22,506 bases of DNA from Proteobacteria bacterium SG_bin5 (GTDB lineage Bacteria > Pseudomonadota > Alphaproteobacteria > Sphingomonadales > Sphingomonadaceae), in assembly GCA_002083475.1 (NCBI GenBank), contig LWDI01000068.1, forward strand, positions 1 through 22,506, in the 5' to 3' direction. Shown one piece after another: positions 1 to 6,559 of the stretch. Position 1 is the stretch's first letter, and every line of letters starts with the position of its first letter. A program made the translations under genes and the position numbers. Under the pieces are notes generated by a model, which made no database searches, was not told the DNA's origin, and saw nothing but the letters and a program-made list of their open reading frames with translations.

Positions 1-258
1 TTGCCGCTCGGCGCCGCTGGGATCGTCGCCGAGGCGGCGCGCGGCTGCCGCTTGGGCAGCGGCCGGGCGTTCGTCGCCACACGCGACGGCGGCTGGGCGG
101 CGCTGGCGACGAACGACGACATCGTCGATACCGATCCGCGCCAGATCGCGGTGCGGCGCGCGGGCGCGTGGCGCGGGCTGCTCGGCGATGCGCCGTTGCC
201 GGCGGCGCAAGCGGTCGCGCTCGACCGCGCGTTTCACCAGGCAAGGAGGGCGATGTGA
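1..258 (+). CDS. Unknown protein, 3' part (5' end probably outside window)
   Basis: The reading frame is open from the first base (TTG) to a TGA at 256-258, giving at least 85 residues. I do not recognise the family. The visible part is Ala/Arg/Gly-rich with several Asp residues (ATNDDIVDTDPRQI near residues 36-49) and no membrane segment or signal peptide. It does not resemble the C-terminus of NuoD, which would be the expected upstream nuo gene, so it appears to be another accessory ORF between nuoD and nuoE. Its stop overlaps the GTG start of the cupin gene, and the last codons carry that gene's Shine-Dalgarno. Codon use is typical of the window. The true start is probably upstream of the window; coding status is likely from frame continuity and the tight junction. 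Confidence 0.55.
   Translation: MPLGAAGIVAEAARGCRLGSGRAFVATRDGGWAALATNDDIVDTDPRQIAVRRAGAWRGLLGDAPLPAAQAVALDRAFHQARRAM
244..249 (+). promoter_or_regulatory. Strong Shine-Dalgarno for the cupin gene
   Basis: A perfect AGGAGG sits five bases before the GTG at 255, inside the last codons of the preceding ORF. It decides the GTG start over the longer frame that opens at 168. Confidence 0.75.
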
Positions 259-620
259 CCCCCGATGTCGTGACGATCGCCGACAAGCTCGCGCTGTTCC
301 AAGATCATTGGAACCCGCGCATCATCGGCCGTTATAACGGCAACGAGCTGCGCGTCGCCAAGGTGGAGGGTGATTTCACCTGGCACGCCCATGCCGAGAC
401 CGACGAGCTGTTCCTCGTATTGCAAGGCGAACTCGGCATCGAGTTTCGCGACGGCGTCCGCCGCCTGAAGCCCGGCGAGCTGATCGTCGTGCCCAAGGGC
501 ACCGAGCACCGCCCCTTCGCCGACGCCGAATGCCACATCCTGCTGATCGACCGCGAGGGCGAGCCGAACACCGGGCTCAACCCCAGCGAACGCACGCGCG
601 CGACGTTGGAGGCGATCTGA
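255..620 (+). CDS. Cupin domain protein, 121 aa
   Basis: Small single-domain cupin of unknown substrate. Cupin motif 1 is visible as H44-A-H46 with E51, followed by a glycine turn (LVLQGEL, residues 54-60). Motif 2 is PGELIVVPKGTEH at about residues 73-85, with P80 and H85. H44, H46, E51 and H85 are the usual metal-binding set, so a metal-binding beta-barrel is likely. There is no signal peptide or membrane segment, so it should be cytoplasmic. The GTG start is chosen because AGGAGG lies five bases upstream and because GTG overlaps the previous stop; the longer frame from 168 only reads into the neighbouring gene. Its stop overlaps the next ATG by one base (TGATG), implying translational coupling into the nuo cluster. 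A link to complex I is suggested only by position. Confidence 0.85.
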   Translation: MTPDVVTIADKLALFQDHWNPRIIGRYNGNELRVAKVEGDFTWHAHAETDELFLVLQGELGIEFRDGVRRLKPGELIVVPKGTEHRPFADAECHILLIDREGEPNTGLNPSERTRATLEAI

Positions 621-847
621 TGACGGGCAATGTCGAGAATCTGATCCTCGAACGGTTGCGGCGGATCGACCAGCAACTCGGCGATTTGCGCGGCGATGTG
701 CAGGACTTGAAAATTCGCATGACGGCGGTCGAGGAGCATCTCGTCAGTCTCCAGACGAGCTTGGTGGGCCTCAACTCGCGCATGGATCGCTTCGACGAAC
801 GCCTGTCGCGCGTCGAGCGCCGCCTCGATCTCACGGACCATCAATAA
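620..847 (+). CDS. Small coiled-coil protein A, 75 aa
   Basis: A 75-residue, highly charged, helical protein with leucine and arginine heptads throughout (LERLRRIDQQL near residue 10, MTAVEEHL near 34, RLSRVERRLDL near 61), predicted as one long coiled coil. No membrane segment, signal peptide or cysteine. It shares a layout and short matches with the proteins at 1512-1736 and 1904-2167: an N-terminal LRxI segment, a central TAVEx or LxxL segment and a C-terminal RVExR segment, so the three look like diverged paralogues. The ATG overlaps the cupin stop, and its TAA overlaps the nuoE ATG, so it is translationally coupled on both sides. The ORF from 530 is an over-extension. Function unknown; a scaffold or assembly role for complex I is only a guess from position. 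Confidence 0.75.
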   Translation: MTGNVENLILERLRRIDQQLGDLRGDVQDLKIRMTAVEEHLVSLQTSLVGLNSRMDRFDERLSRVERRLDLTDHQ

Positions 848-1515
848 TGGCTGACACCGCCCATATCCCCGACGAAGCCGAAGCGCGCGCGCGCTGGGGC
901 AATTTCGCTTGGACGCCCGAAAACGCCGAAAAGGCGCGCGAGATTTTGGCGCGCTACCCGGCGGGGCGCCAGCAATCGGCGACTTTGCCGTTCCTCGATC
1001 TCGCGCAGCGCCAGGTCGGCGCGGAGACGCAGACGCAAGGCTGGCTGCCGGTGCCGGTGATCGAGTTCGTCGCGCGCGAACTGGGGCTGCCCTATATCCG
1101 CGTGTTCGAGGTCGCGACCTTCTACACCATGTTCAACCTGGCCCCGGTCGGCCGCTATCACGTGCAGGTGTGCGGCACGACGCCGTGCATGCTCGCCGGA
1201 TCGGACGAGGTGCTGAAGGCGTGCAAGAACCACGGGCTCGTCAAGGGCAAGACCACGCCCGACGGGCTGTTCACCTTGACCGAGGTAGAATGCCTGGGGG
1301 CGTGCGCCAACGCGCCGATGGTGCAGATCAACGACGACAATTACGAGGATCTGGACTATGATCGCACCACCGCGATCCTCGAGGCGCTGGCGCGCGGCGA
1401 GACACCGCCCGCCGGCTCGCAAATCGGTCGCCGCGCGAGCTGCCCCGAGGGCGGGCCGACCTCGCTGACCGCGATGGTCGAGGCGAACCATGACTATCGG
1501 GGGGAATGGGCGTGA
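847..1515 (+). CDS. nuoE: NADH-quinone oxidoreductase subunit E (24 kDa subunit)
   Basis: Peripheral-arm subunit of complex I, thioredoxin-like fold, binding the 2Fe-2S cluster N1a next to NuoF. The four expected ligands are visible as C109 and C114 (CGTTPC) and C149 and C153 (CLGAC). The family segments FYTMFNLAPVGRYHVQVC and LTEVECLGACANAPM are intact. Length is 222 residues, normal for alphaproteobacterial NuoE, including a Gly/Pro-rich C-terminal tail of about 40 residues after the cluster domain. The ATG at 847 overlaps the upstream TAA by one base. The end overlaps the next small gene by four bases if that gene starts at GTG 1512. It is separated from nuoF by three small accessory ORFs, whereas in most operons nuoE and nuoF are adjacent. 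Confidence 0.97.
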   Translation: MADTAHIPDEAEARARWGNFAWTPENAEKAREILARYPAGRQQSATLPFLDLAQRQVGAETQTQGWLPVPVIEFVARELGLPYIRVFEVATFYTMFNLAPVGRYHVQVCGTTPCMLAGSDEVLKACKNHGLVKGKTTPDGLFTLTEVECLGACANAPMVQINDDNYEDLDYDRTTAILEALARGETPPAGSQIGRRASCPEGGPTSLTAMVEANHDYRGEWA

Positions 1516-1736
1516 CGGTCGACGGCGAGCGCTTCATCACCGAGATGCTGCGAGCGATCCGCGGCGAGATCGGCGAAATTCGCACCGAGCAGCTGAACCA
1601 GTCGCTGCGGCTGACCGCCGTGGAGCAACGACTGCTCGGTATCGACACCCATCTCGCCGCGCTGCAGCATAGCGTCGACGGGCTCAAAGGCGACATGCGC
1701 CGCGTGAAGCAGCGGCTCGAACTGGTCGAGGAGTGA
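1512..1736 (+). CDS. Small coiled-coil protein B, 74 aa
   Basis: Short, charged, all-helical protein, second of three similar ORFs. Its start region (GERFITEMLRAI) matches protein C (DDKFIVEMLRGI), and LAALQHSVDGLKGDM matches LAALHESMDEFKSDM of protein C. RLTAVEQRL and the RVKQRLELVEE end match protein A. This is good evidence of common descent. I prefer the GTG at 1512, which gives a four-base GTGA overlap with the nuoE stop and puts the purine run GGGGGGAA at useful spacing. An ATG at 1506 would add two residues but has almost no spacer from the purine run. No membrane segment and no cysteine. Function unknown; co-translation with nuoE and nuoF suggests it is made with complex I. Confidence 0.72.
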   Translation: MTVDGERFITEMLRAIRGEIGEIRTEQLNQSLRLTAVEQRLLGIDTHLAALQHSVDGLKGDMRRVKQRLELVEE

Positions 1737-1741
1737 AGGGC

Positions 1742-1900
1742 ATGAACATCATCATCGCCATCGCGGTCGCGCTGCTCGCGATCTTCATTCTCGTCCAGCT
1801 GGTGAAGCTCGCCTTCAACATCATCGTGCTCGCGGTCGCGATCGGGCTGGCGGTGGTTGCTTATTTTTTCCTCGAAAAGCTGGTGGGAAAGGGGCGCTGA
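1742..1900 (+). CDS. Very small hydrophobic membrane protein, 52 aa
   Basis: ATG at 1742 to TGA at 1898-1900. The product begins MNIIIAIAVALLAIF and is almost entirely Ile/Leu/Val/Ala: about residues 2-20 and 26-44 are hydrophobic, joined by a short VKLAFN turn, with a basic tail (KLVGKGR). It is therefore either a two-helix hairpin or one long membrane helix. GGAG (1731-1734) lies at the end of the preceding gene, seven bases before the ATG. It fits the gap between coiled-coil genes B and C with only five and three spacer bases, as expected for a real operon member. I do not recognise a family. It could be a small accessory or assembly factor for the membrane arm of complex I, but that is inference from position. 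Confidence 0.68.
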   Translation: MNIIIAIAVALLAIFILVQLVKLAFNIIVLAVAIGLAVVAYFFLEKLVGKGR

Positions 1901-1903
1901 GCG

Positions 1904-2167
1904 ATGGCCGACGACAAGTTCATCGTCGAAATGCTTCGCGGCATCCAGACGGCGGTAACGCAGACCAACCAACGGCTCGACAAGGTCGAGTCGCACATGG
2001 GCAATCTGGAGCGTCGGCAAACGGCCTCGACCCATTTCGAGCAATCGGTGCTGGCGCATCTCGCTGCGCTTCACGAAAGCATGGACGAATTTAAATCCGA
2101 TATGCGCGCCGTGCGTGGTGAAATGCGCGACGTTCACAATCGGATCGACAGAGTTGAGAATCGCTGA
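1904..2167 (+). CDS. Small coiled-coil protein C, 87 aa
   Basis: Third and longest of the coiled-coil trio. It is helical with heptads such as RLDKVESHMGNLERR (about residues 24-38) and ends in RGEMRDVHNRIDRVENR. The N-terminus DDKFIVEMLRGI and the central LAALHESMDEFKSDM match protein B closely. No membrane segment and no cysteine. ATG at 1904 lies three bases after the stop of the small membrane gene; its TGA overlaps the nuoF ATG (TGATG). The combination of a tiny membrane protein followed by a coiled-coil protein suggests the two could act together at the membrane, which is inference. Function unknown. Confidence 0.75.
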   Translation: MADDKFIVEMLRGIQTAVTQTNQRLDKVESHMGNLERRQTASTHFEQSVLAHLAALHESMDEFKSDMRAVRGEMRDVHNRIDRVENR

Positions 2168-3465
2168 TGCTCGCGGACAAGGATCGCATTTTCACCAATG
2201 TCTATGGCTTCCAGCCCTGGACGATCGACGCCGCGATGCAGCGCGGCGATTGGGACAATACGAAAGCCCTGCTCGAAATCGGGCAGGACGACATCATCGA
2301 TCGCATCAAGGCATCGGGCCTGCGCGGGCGCGGCGGGGCGGGGTTCCCGACCGGCACCAAATGGAGCTTCATGCCCAAGACGCCGCGCCCCGATCGCCCC
2401 AATTTCCTGGTGATCAATGCCGATGAGTCCGAGCCCGGCAGCTGCAAGGACCGCGAGATCATCCGCCATGATCCGCACAAGCTGATCGAAGGCGCGCTCG
2501 TCTCGGGCTTCGCGATGCGCGCGCGCGCGGCGTACATCTATATTCGCGGCGAATATATTCGCGAGGCGGAGACGCTCTACGCCGCCGTCGCCGAGGCTTA
2601 TGCCAAGGGTTTTCTCGGCAAGAATGCCTGCGGATCGGGCTATGATTTCGACGTCTTCGTCCATCGCGGCGCGGGCGCCTATATTTGCGGCGAAGAAACC
2701 GCGATGCTCGAAAGCCTGGAAGGCAAGAAGGGCCAGCCCCGGCTGAAGCCGCCTTTCCCGGCGGGCGCGGGGCTTTATGGCTGCCCGACGACCGTGAACA
2801 ACGTCGAATCGATCGCGGTGGTGCCGACGATCCTGCGGCGCGGCCCCCAATGGTTCGCGAGCTTCGGCGCGGAGAACAACAAGGGCACCAAGCTGTTCCA
2901 GATCAGCGGCCATGTGAACCGCCCCTGCGTCGTGGAAGAGGCGATGAGCATCCCTTTCCGCGAGCTGATCGAAAAGCACTGCGGCGGCATTCGCGGCGGG
3001 TGGGACAATTTGCTCGCGGTGATCCCCGGCGGTTCCTCGGTGCCGCTGGTGCCCGCCGAGCAGATCATCGATTGCCCGATGGATTTCGATGGGCTGAAGA
3101 AGCTCGGCTCGGGCCTCGGCACCGCGGCCGTCATCGTGATGGACAAGTCGACCGACATCGTCCGCGCGATCTCGCGGCTCAGCTATTTCTACAAGCACGA
3201 GAGCTGCGGCCAATGCACGCCCTGCCGCGAGGGCACCGGCTGGATGTGGCGGGTGATGGAGCGCTTGCGCACTGGCGACGCCGAGGTGAGCGAGATCGAC
3301 ACGCTTTATCAAGTGACCAAGCAGGTCGAAGGCCACACGATTTGCGCATTGGGCGACGCGGCGGCCTGGCCGATCCAGGGTCTGCTGCGCCACTTCCGCC
3401 CGGAAGTCGAGCGGCGGATAGCCGAGCGTAAAGGCGCGGTGCCGATGGCGGAGGCGGCGGAATAA
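2167..3465 (+). CDS. nuoF: NADH-quinone oxidoreductase subunit F (51 kDa, NADH/FMN)
   Basis: NADH-oxidising subunit of complex I: binds NADH and FMN and passes electrons to the 4Fe-4S cluster N3. The FMN/NADH glycine-rich loop GRGGAGFPTG is at residues 54-63, the second nucleotide-binding signature GAGAYICGEETAM at 168-180, and the N3 ligands are C347, C350, C353 (ESCGQCTPC) and C393 (TICALGD). Length is 432 residues, normal for the family, and no domain is missing. The start ATG overlaps the stop of coiled-coil protein C by one base, and the TAA overlaps the ATG of the first protease-like gene. Normally nuoG follows directly; here two aspartic-protease-like genes intervene. Confidence 0.98.
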   Translation: MLADKDRIFTNVYGFQPWTIDAAMQRGDWDNTKALLEIGQDDIIDRIKASGLRGRGGAGFPTGTKWSFMPKTPRPDRPNFLVINADESEPGSCKDREIIRHDPHKLIEGALVSGFAMRARAAYIYIRGEYIREAETLYAAVAEAYAKGFLGKNACGSGYDFDVFVHRGAGAYICGEETAMLESLEGKKGQPRLKPPFPAGAGLYGCPTTVNNVESIAVVPTILRRGPQWFASFGAENNKGTKLFQISGHVNRPCVVEEAMSIPFRELIEKHCGGIRGGWDNLLAVIPGGSSVPLVPAEQIIDCPMDFDGLKKLGSGLGTAAVIVMDKSTDIVRAISRLSYFYKHESCGQCTPCREGTGWMWRVMERLRTGDAEVSEIDTLYQVTKQVEGHTICALGDAAAWPIQGLLRHFRPEVERRIAERKGAVPMAEAAE

Positions 3466-3905
3466 TGGGCATTATCCGCCAGCAGCTCCGGCTGTCGAAC
3501 ATCGCGATGCCGCAGATCGAGGAAATCGATGCGCTCGCCTTGGTCGATTCGGGCGCGCTGGAACTTTGCATCCCGCAGGCGATCGCCGATCGGCTGAAGC
3601 TGACCCGGCTGCAGGATCGCGAAGTCATTCTCGCCTCGGGCGAGGCCAAGAAAGTGCCCTATGTCGGCGGCGTGCGGATCGAGGTTTTTGGCCGCGAGAC
3701 GACGGTCGCCGCCAATGTGATGGGCGACGAGGTGCTGCTGGGCGCGATCCCGATGGAAGCGATGGATCTGCTGATCCATCCCGCCAGCCGCCAGCTCGTT
3801 CCCAATCCGGCGCACCCCAATATCCCGGCATCGCTCGCCAAGGGCGTCAGGCCGGCAAGGATGTGGGGCGACGCGACGGTTCGACTCGATGAGGCGGCGC
3901 GCTAA
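3465..3905 (+). CDS. Retropepsin-like (clan AA) aspartic protease paralogue 1, 146 aa
   Basis: Small single-domain protein with the retroviral-type aspartic protease pattern: hydrophobic strand then D28-S29-G30 (ALVDSGA), a middle strand region, and the second signature VLLGAIPMEAMDLLI near residues 90-104. Single-domain members of clan AA work as homodimers, each chain giving one aspartate. DSG replaces the more usual DTG; DSG occurs in active pepsin-type enzymes, so this is not by itself inactivating. There is no signal peptide or membrane helix, so it should be cytoplasmic, and the substrate is unknown. A C-terminal tail of about 25 residues is absent from its downstream twin. ATG overlaps the nuoF stop and TAA overlaps the twin's ATG (TAATG both times). 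A role in complex I maturation is only suggested by position; a toxin-antitoxin-like or scavenged pair cannot be excluded. Confidence 0.82.
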   Translation: MGIIRQQLRLSNIAMPQIEEIDALALVDSGALELCIPQAIADRLKLTRLQDREVILASGEAKKVPYVGGVRIEVFGRETTVAANVMGDEVLLGAIPMEAMDLLIHPASRQLVPNPAHPNIPASLAKGVRPARMWGDATVRLDEAAR

Positions 3906-4294
3906 TGGGGTTCGTCCACGCCTTGATCAAACTCAGCAACGATTTGCGGCCGGACCTCGACCCGGTCGAGGTCGATGCTTTGGTCGATACCGGCGCGATC
4001 AATTTGTGCATCACCGAGGCGGTGCGCGATCAACTCGGCTTGAAAACCCGACGCCGCCGTGTGGTGGAAATGGCCGATGGCCGCACCGAAGAAGTGGACG
4101 TCGTCGCGCCGGTGACCGTGCGGTTCGAAAATCGCGAGACGACGACCACCGCCTTCGTGCTCGGTAACGAAGTGCTGCTCGGCGCGATCGCGAGGCAGGA
4201 CATGGACGTCCTCGTCGATCCGCGTAACGAGCGGCTGATCCTGCCGCCCGATCGTCCCAACTTCGCTTTCGCAAAGATCAAACGCTATGCCTAA
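3905..4294 (+). CDS. Retropepsin-like (clan AA) aspartic protease paralogue 2, 129 aa
   Basis: Same fold signature as its upstream neighbour, here with the canonical D28-T29-G30 (DALVDTGAINLCI) and VLLGAIARQDMDVLVDP near residues 90-106. The two proteins align without gaps from the catalytic motif to the LLGAI motif, so they are tandem duplicates. Divergence is considerable, so the duplication is not recent. A homodimer or a heterodimer of the two chains is possible, because clan AA single-domain proteases need two chains for one active site. No membrane segment or signal. It overlaps nuoG by eight bases (nuoG ATG at 4287), indicating coupling. Function and substrate unknown. Confidence 0.85.
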   Translation: MGFVHALIKLSNDLRPDLDPVEVDALVDTGAINLCITEAVRDQLGLKTRRRRVVEMADGRTEEVDVVAPVTVRFENRETTTTAFVLGNEVLLGAIARQDMDVLVDPRNERLILPPDRPNFAFAKIKRYA

Positions 4295-6290
4295 ACTCAA
4301 AGTCGACGGGATCGAAGTCGAAGTCCCCGCGGGCGCCACGGTGATGCAGGCGTGCGAGGCGGCCGGCAAGGAAATCCCGCGTTTCTGCTATCATGAGCGC
4401 CTCAGCATCGCCGGCAATTGCCGCATGTGCCTGGTCGAGGTGAAGCCGGGGCCGCCCAAGCCGCAGGCGTCGTGCGCGCTGCCGGCGGCCGACAATCAGG
4501 AAGTCTTCACCAACACGCCGATGGTGAAGAACGCGCGCGAAGGGGTGATGGAGTTCCTCCTCATCAACCACCCGCTCGATTGCCCGATTTGCGACCAGGG
4601 CGGCGAGTGCGATCTGCAGGACCAGGCGATGGCCTATGGCCGGGGCGCCAGCCGCTATGCCGAGAATAAGCGCGCGGTGACCGAGAAATATATGGGGCCG
4701 ATCGTGAAGACGGTGATGACGCGCTGCATCCAATGCACGCGCTGCGTCCGCTTCGCGGAGGAAGTCGCGGGCGTCGAGGAAATCGGCGCGATCTATCGCG
4801 GCGAGAATATGCAAATCACCTCGTATCTCGAGCACGCCGTCACCAGCGAGCTTTCGGGCAATATCGTCGATCTCTGCCCGGTCGGCGCGCTCACCTCGAA
4901 ACCCTATGCGTTCGAGGCGCGGCCTTGGGAGCTGAAGAAGACGCTGACGATCGACGTGATGGACGCGGTCGGCACCAATATCCGGCTCGATAGCCGCGGG
5001 CGCCAGGTGCTGCGCTGCCTGCCGGTGATCAACGACGATGTGAACGAGGAGTGGGCGACCGACAAGACGCGCCACGCGATCGACGGTCTGGTGCGCAAGC
5101 GGCTCGACCGGCCGTTCGTGCGCCGCGACGGCAAGCTCCAGCCGGCGAGCTGGGACGAGGCGTTCGACGCGATCGTGTCGGTGGAGGCGGGCGCCTCGGT
5201 CGCGGCGATCGCGGGCGATCTGGTCGATTGCGAGACGATGTTCGCCGCCAAGGCGCTGCTCAAGGGGCTCGGCTCGTCTTTGCTCGAAGGGCGGCAGACG
5301 GGCCTTGATTATGACGTGTCGTCGATCAGCGCGCTCAACTTCAACACGACGATCGCGGGGACCGAAGAGGCCGACGCGATCCTGCTGATCGGCACCAATT
5401 TGCGCTGGGAAGCGCCGCTGGTGAACACGCGCGTCCGCAAGGCGATCAAGCGCGGCGCGAAAGTCTTCGCGATCGGGCCCGAGGTCGATTTGACTTATCG
5501 CGCCCAGTGGCTTGGCGCCGACCTGGCGGTGCTGGGCGACCTGCCCGAGGCGGTGGCGGAGGCGTTCGGCAAGGCCGAGCGGCCGATGGTGATCCTGGGC
5601 GGGGCGGCGCTGAAGGCCGGGCTGGGCGGGGCGCTCGCTTTCGCCGCGCGGTTCAACCTGGTGCGCGAGGGGTGGAACGGCTTCAACACGGTGCATATGG
5701 CGGCCGCGCGGATGGGCGCGCTGATGCTCGGCTATGCGCAAGCCGGCGGCATCGCCGATATCGCGGCGGCGGCGCCCAAGCTGGTGTTCTTCCTGGGCGC
5801 CGACGAGGTCGATTTCAGCCGCTTCGCGGGCGCGACCAAAGTCTATGTCGGCCATCATGGCGACAAGGGCGCGGCGGCCGCCGACATCATCCTGCCGGCG
5901 GCGAGCTATGCCGAGAAATCGGGCACTTGGGTCAATCTGGAGGGCCGGGTGCAGCGCGGCGAGCGCGCGGTGTTCGCCCCCGGCGACGCGCGCGAGGATT
6001 GGACGATCTTCCGCGCGCTCTCCGATCGGCTCGGCCAGCCGCTGCCGTTCGACACGCTCGACGAACTGCGCGCGCAAATGGCGGCCGAGGTGCCCGCGCT
6101 GGGCGAATTGGGCCTCGCCCGGTTCGACTGGAACCCGCCCGCGCTGCCCGCCGAGGCGCGCGGCGTGATCGAGCGCTACCCGATCGCCGATTTCTACCTC
6201 ACCAACGCCATCTGCCGCGCGAGCCCGACGATGCAGCGCTGCTCGGCCGAACTGATCCATGGCGAGAATTTCGCGGAGGCGGCGGAGTGA
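4287..6290 (+). CDS. nuoG: NADH-quinone oxidoreductase subunit G (75 kDa subunit)
   Basis: Largest peripheral-arm subunit, carrying electrons along the cluster chain. N-terminal ferredoxin domain with 2Fe-2S N1b ligands C34, C45, C48 and C63. The His-Cys cluster N5 ligands are H95, C99, C102 and C108. The 4Fe-4S N6a ligands are C147, C150, C153 and C197. From about residue 215 there is a molybdopterin-oxidoreductase-like domain without cofactor-binding logic, as usual for this subunit. I see no extra CxxC set for the N7 cluster of enterobacterial type, so this is the mitochondrial/alphaproteobacterial type. Length is 667 residues, normal. The start overlaps the end of the protease-like gene. 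It is followed not directly by nuoH but by 269 bases containing a palindromic repeat. Confidence 0.98.
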   Translation: MPKLKVDGIEVEVPAGATVMQACEAAGKEIPRFCYHERLSIAGNCRMCLVEVKPGPPKPQASCALPAADNQEVFTNTPMVKNAREGVMEFLLINHPLDCPICDQGGECDLQDQAMAYGRGASRYAENKRAVTEKYMGPIVKTVMTRCIQCTRCVRFAEEVAGVEEIGAIYRGENMQITSYLEHAVTSELSGNIVDLCPVGALTSKPYAFEARPWELKKTLTIDVMDAVGTNIRLDSRGRQVLRCLPVINDDVNEEWATDKTRHAIDGLVRKRLDRPFVRRDGKLQPASWDEAFDAIVSVEAGASVAAIAGDLVDCETMFAAKALLKGLGSSLLEGRQTGLDYDVSSISALNFNTTIAGTEEADAILLIGTNLRWEAPLVNTRVRKAIKRGAKVFAIGPEVDLTYRAQWLGADLAVLGDLPEAVAEAFGKAERPMVILGGAALKAGLGGALAFAARFNLVREGWNGFNTVHMAAARMGALMLGYAQAGGIADIAAAAPKLVFFLGADEVDFSRFAGATKVYVGHHGDKGAAAADIILPAASYAEKSGTWVNLEGRVQRGERAVFAPGDAREDWTIFRALSDRLGQPLPFDTLDELRAQMAAEVPALGELGLARFDWNPPALPAEARGVIERYPIADFYLTNAICRASPTMQRCSAELIHGENFAEAAE

Positions 6291-6440
6291 GGGGCGTCTC
6301 CCCTGAGGGCTTCCCGGATTGGGAAGTCGCCGAGATCGAGAAATTTCGCGTGACCCATCCCGCGCTTTATGAGTGGCGTAAGTCGGCTCACCTGATTCCT
6401 GAGCTTATGGATCGGCCGATCGGCCGCGCAATCCCGCTTG

Positions 6441-6545
6441 CTTCCCCGGCGAAGGCCGGGGCCCAGCGGCAGTCGCTCAATCAGCCGGGCGATACGCTCG
6501 ATAAGAACCACCCGCGCGACTGGGCCCCGGCCTTCGCCGGGGAAG
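6441..6545. repeat. Palindromic repeat, type 1, between nuoG and nuoH
   Basis: A perfect 26-base inverted repeat: left arm 6441-6466 begins CTTCCCCGGCGAAGG, right arm 6520-6545 is its exact reverse complement, separated by a 53-base loop. The core CCCCGGCGAAGGCCGGGG is a dispersed element I know from sphingomonad genomes. The right arm ends directly before nuoH, and its terminal GGGGAAG together with the following GGGG forms the purine tract that acts as the nuoH ribosome-binding site. Confidence 0.9.
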
Positions 6546-6550
6546 GGGGA
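6541..6550 (+). promoter_or_regulatory. nuoH ribosome-binding purine tract, partly made by the repeat
   Basis: GGAAGGGGGA ends nine bases before the ATG at 6560 and is the only Shine-Dalgarno-like tract there. Its first five bases belong to the right arm of the type 1 palindrome, so folding of the hairpin could sequester part of it. Sequence observation; regulatory effect is inference. Confidence 0.5.
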
Positions 6551-6559
6551 AACGACACG

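Larger units (their letters stand above)
6287..6559 (+). other. nuoG-nuoH spacer: open frame of about 91 codons continuous with nuoH
   Basis: The GTG at 6287 overlaps the nuoG stop (GTGA), and the frame stays open without a stop straight into nuoH, so a 91-residue N-terminal extension of NuoH is formally possible. The first part (about residues 10-48, including DWEVAEIEKFRV and PALYEWRKSAH) looks protein-like. The second part is encoded by a palindromic repeat (6441-6545) and gives the low-information peptides SPAKAGAQ and WAPAFAGE. NuoH proteins begin close to the ATG at 6560, so I treat this stretch as a spacer, perhaps the remains of a small accessory gene whose 3' end was disrupted by the repeat. 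I do not recognise it. Confidence 0.4.

Noticed and set aside
168..254. Upstream extension of the cupin gene
   Set aside because: Out-of-frame reading of the preceding ORF; AGGAGG and the GTG overlap at 255 mark the start.
1..258. C-terminus of NuoD
   Set aside because: Lacks the conserved NuoD ending and its composition differs; it is a separate unknown ORF.
3465..4294. Toxin-antitoxin pair between nuoF and nuoG
   Set aside because: The two proteins are paralogues with the same aspartic protease signature rather than an unrelated toxin and antitoxin.
4278..6260. Long minus-strand open frame (about 660 codons) opposite nuoG
   Set aside because: Arg/His/Asp-rich composition with no motif, exactly opposite a well-supported gene; typical antisense shadow in GC-rich DNA.
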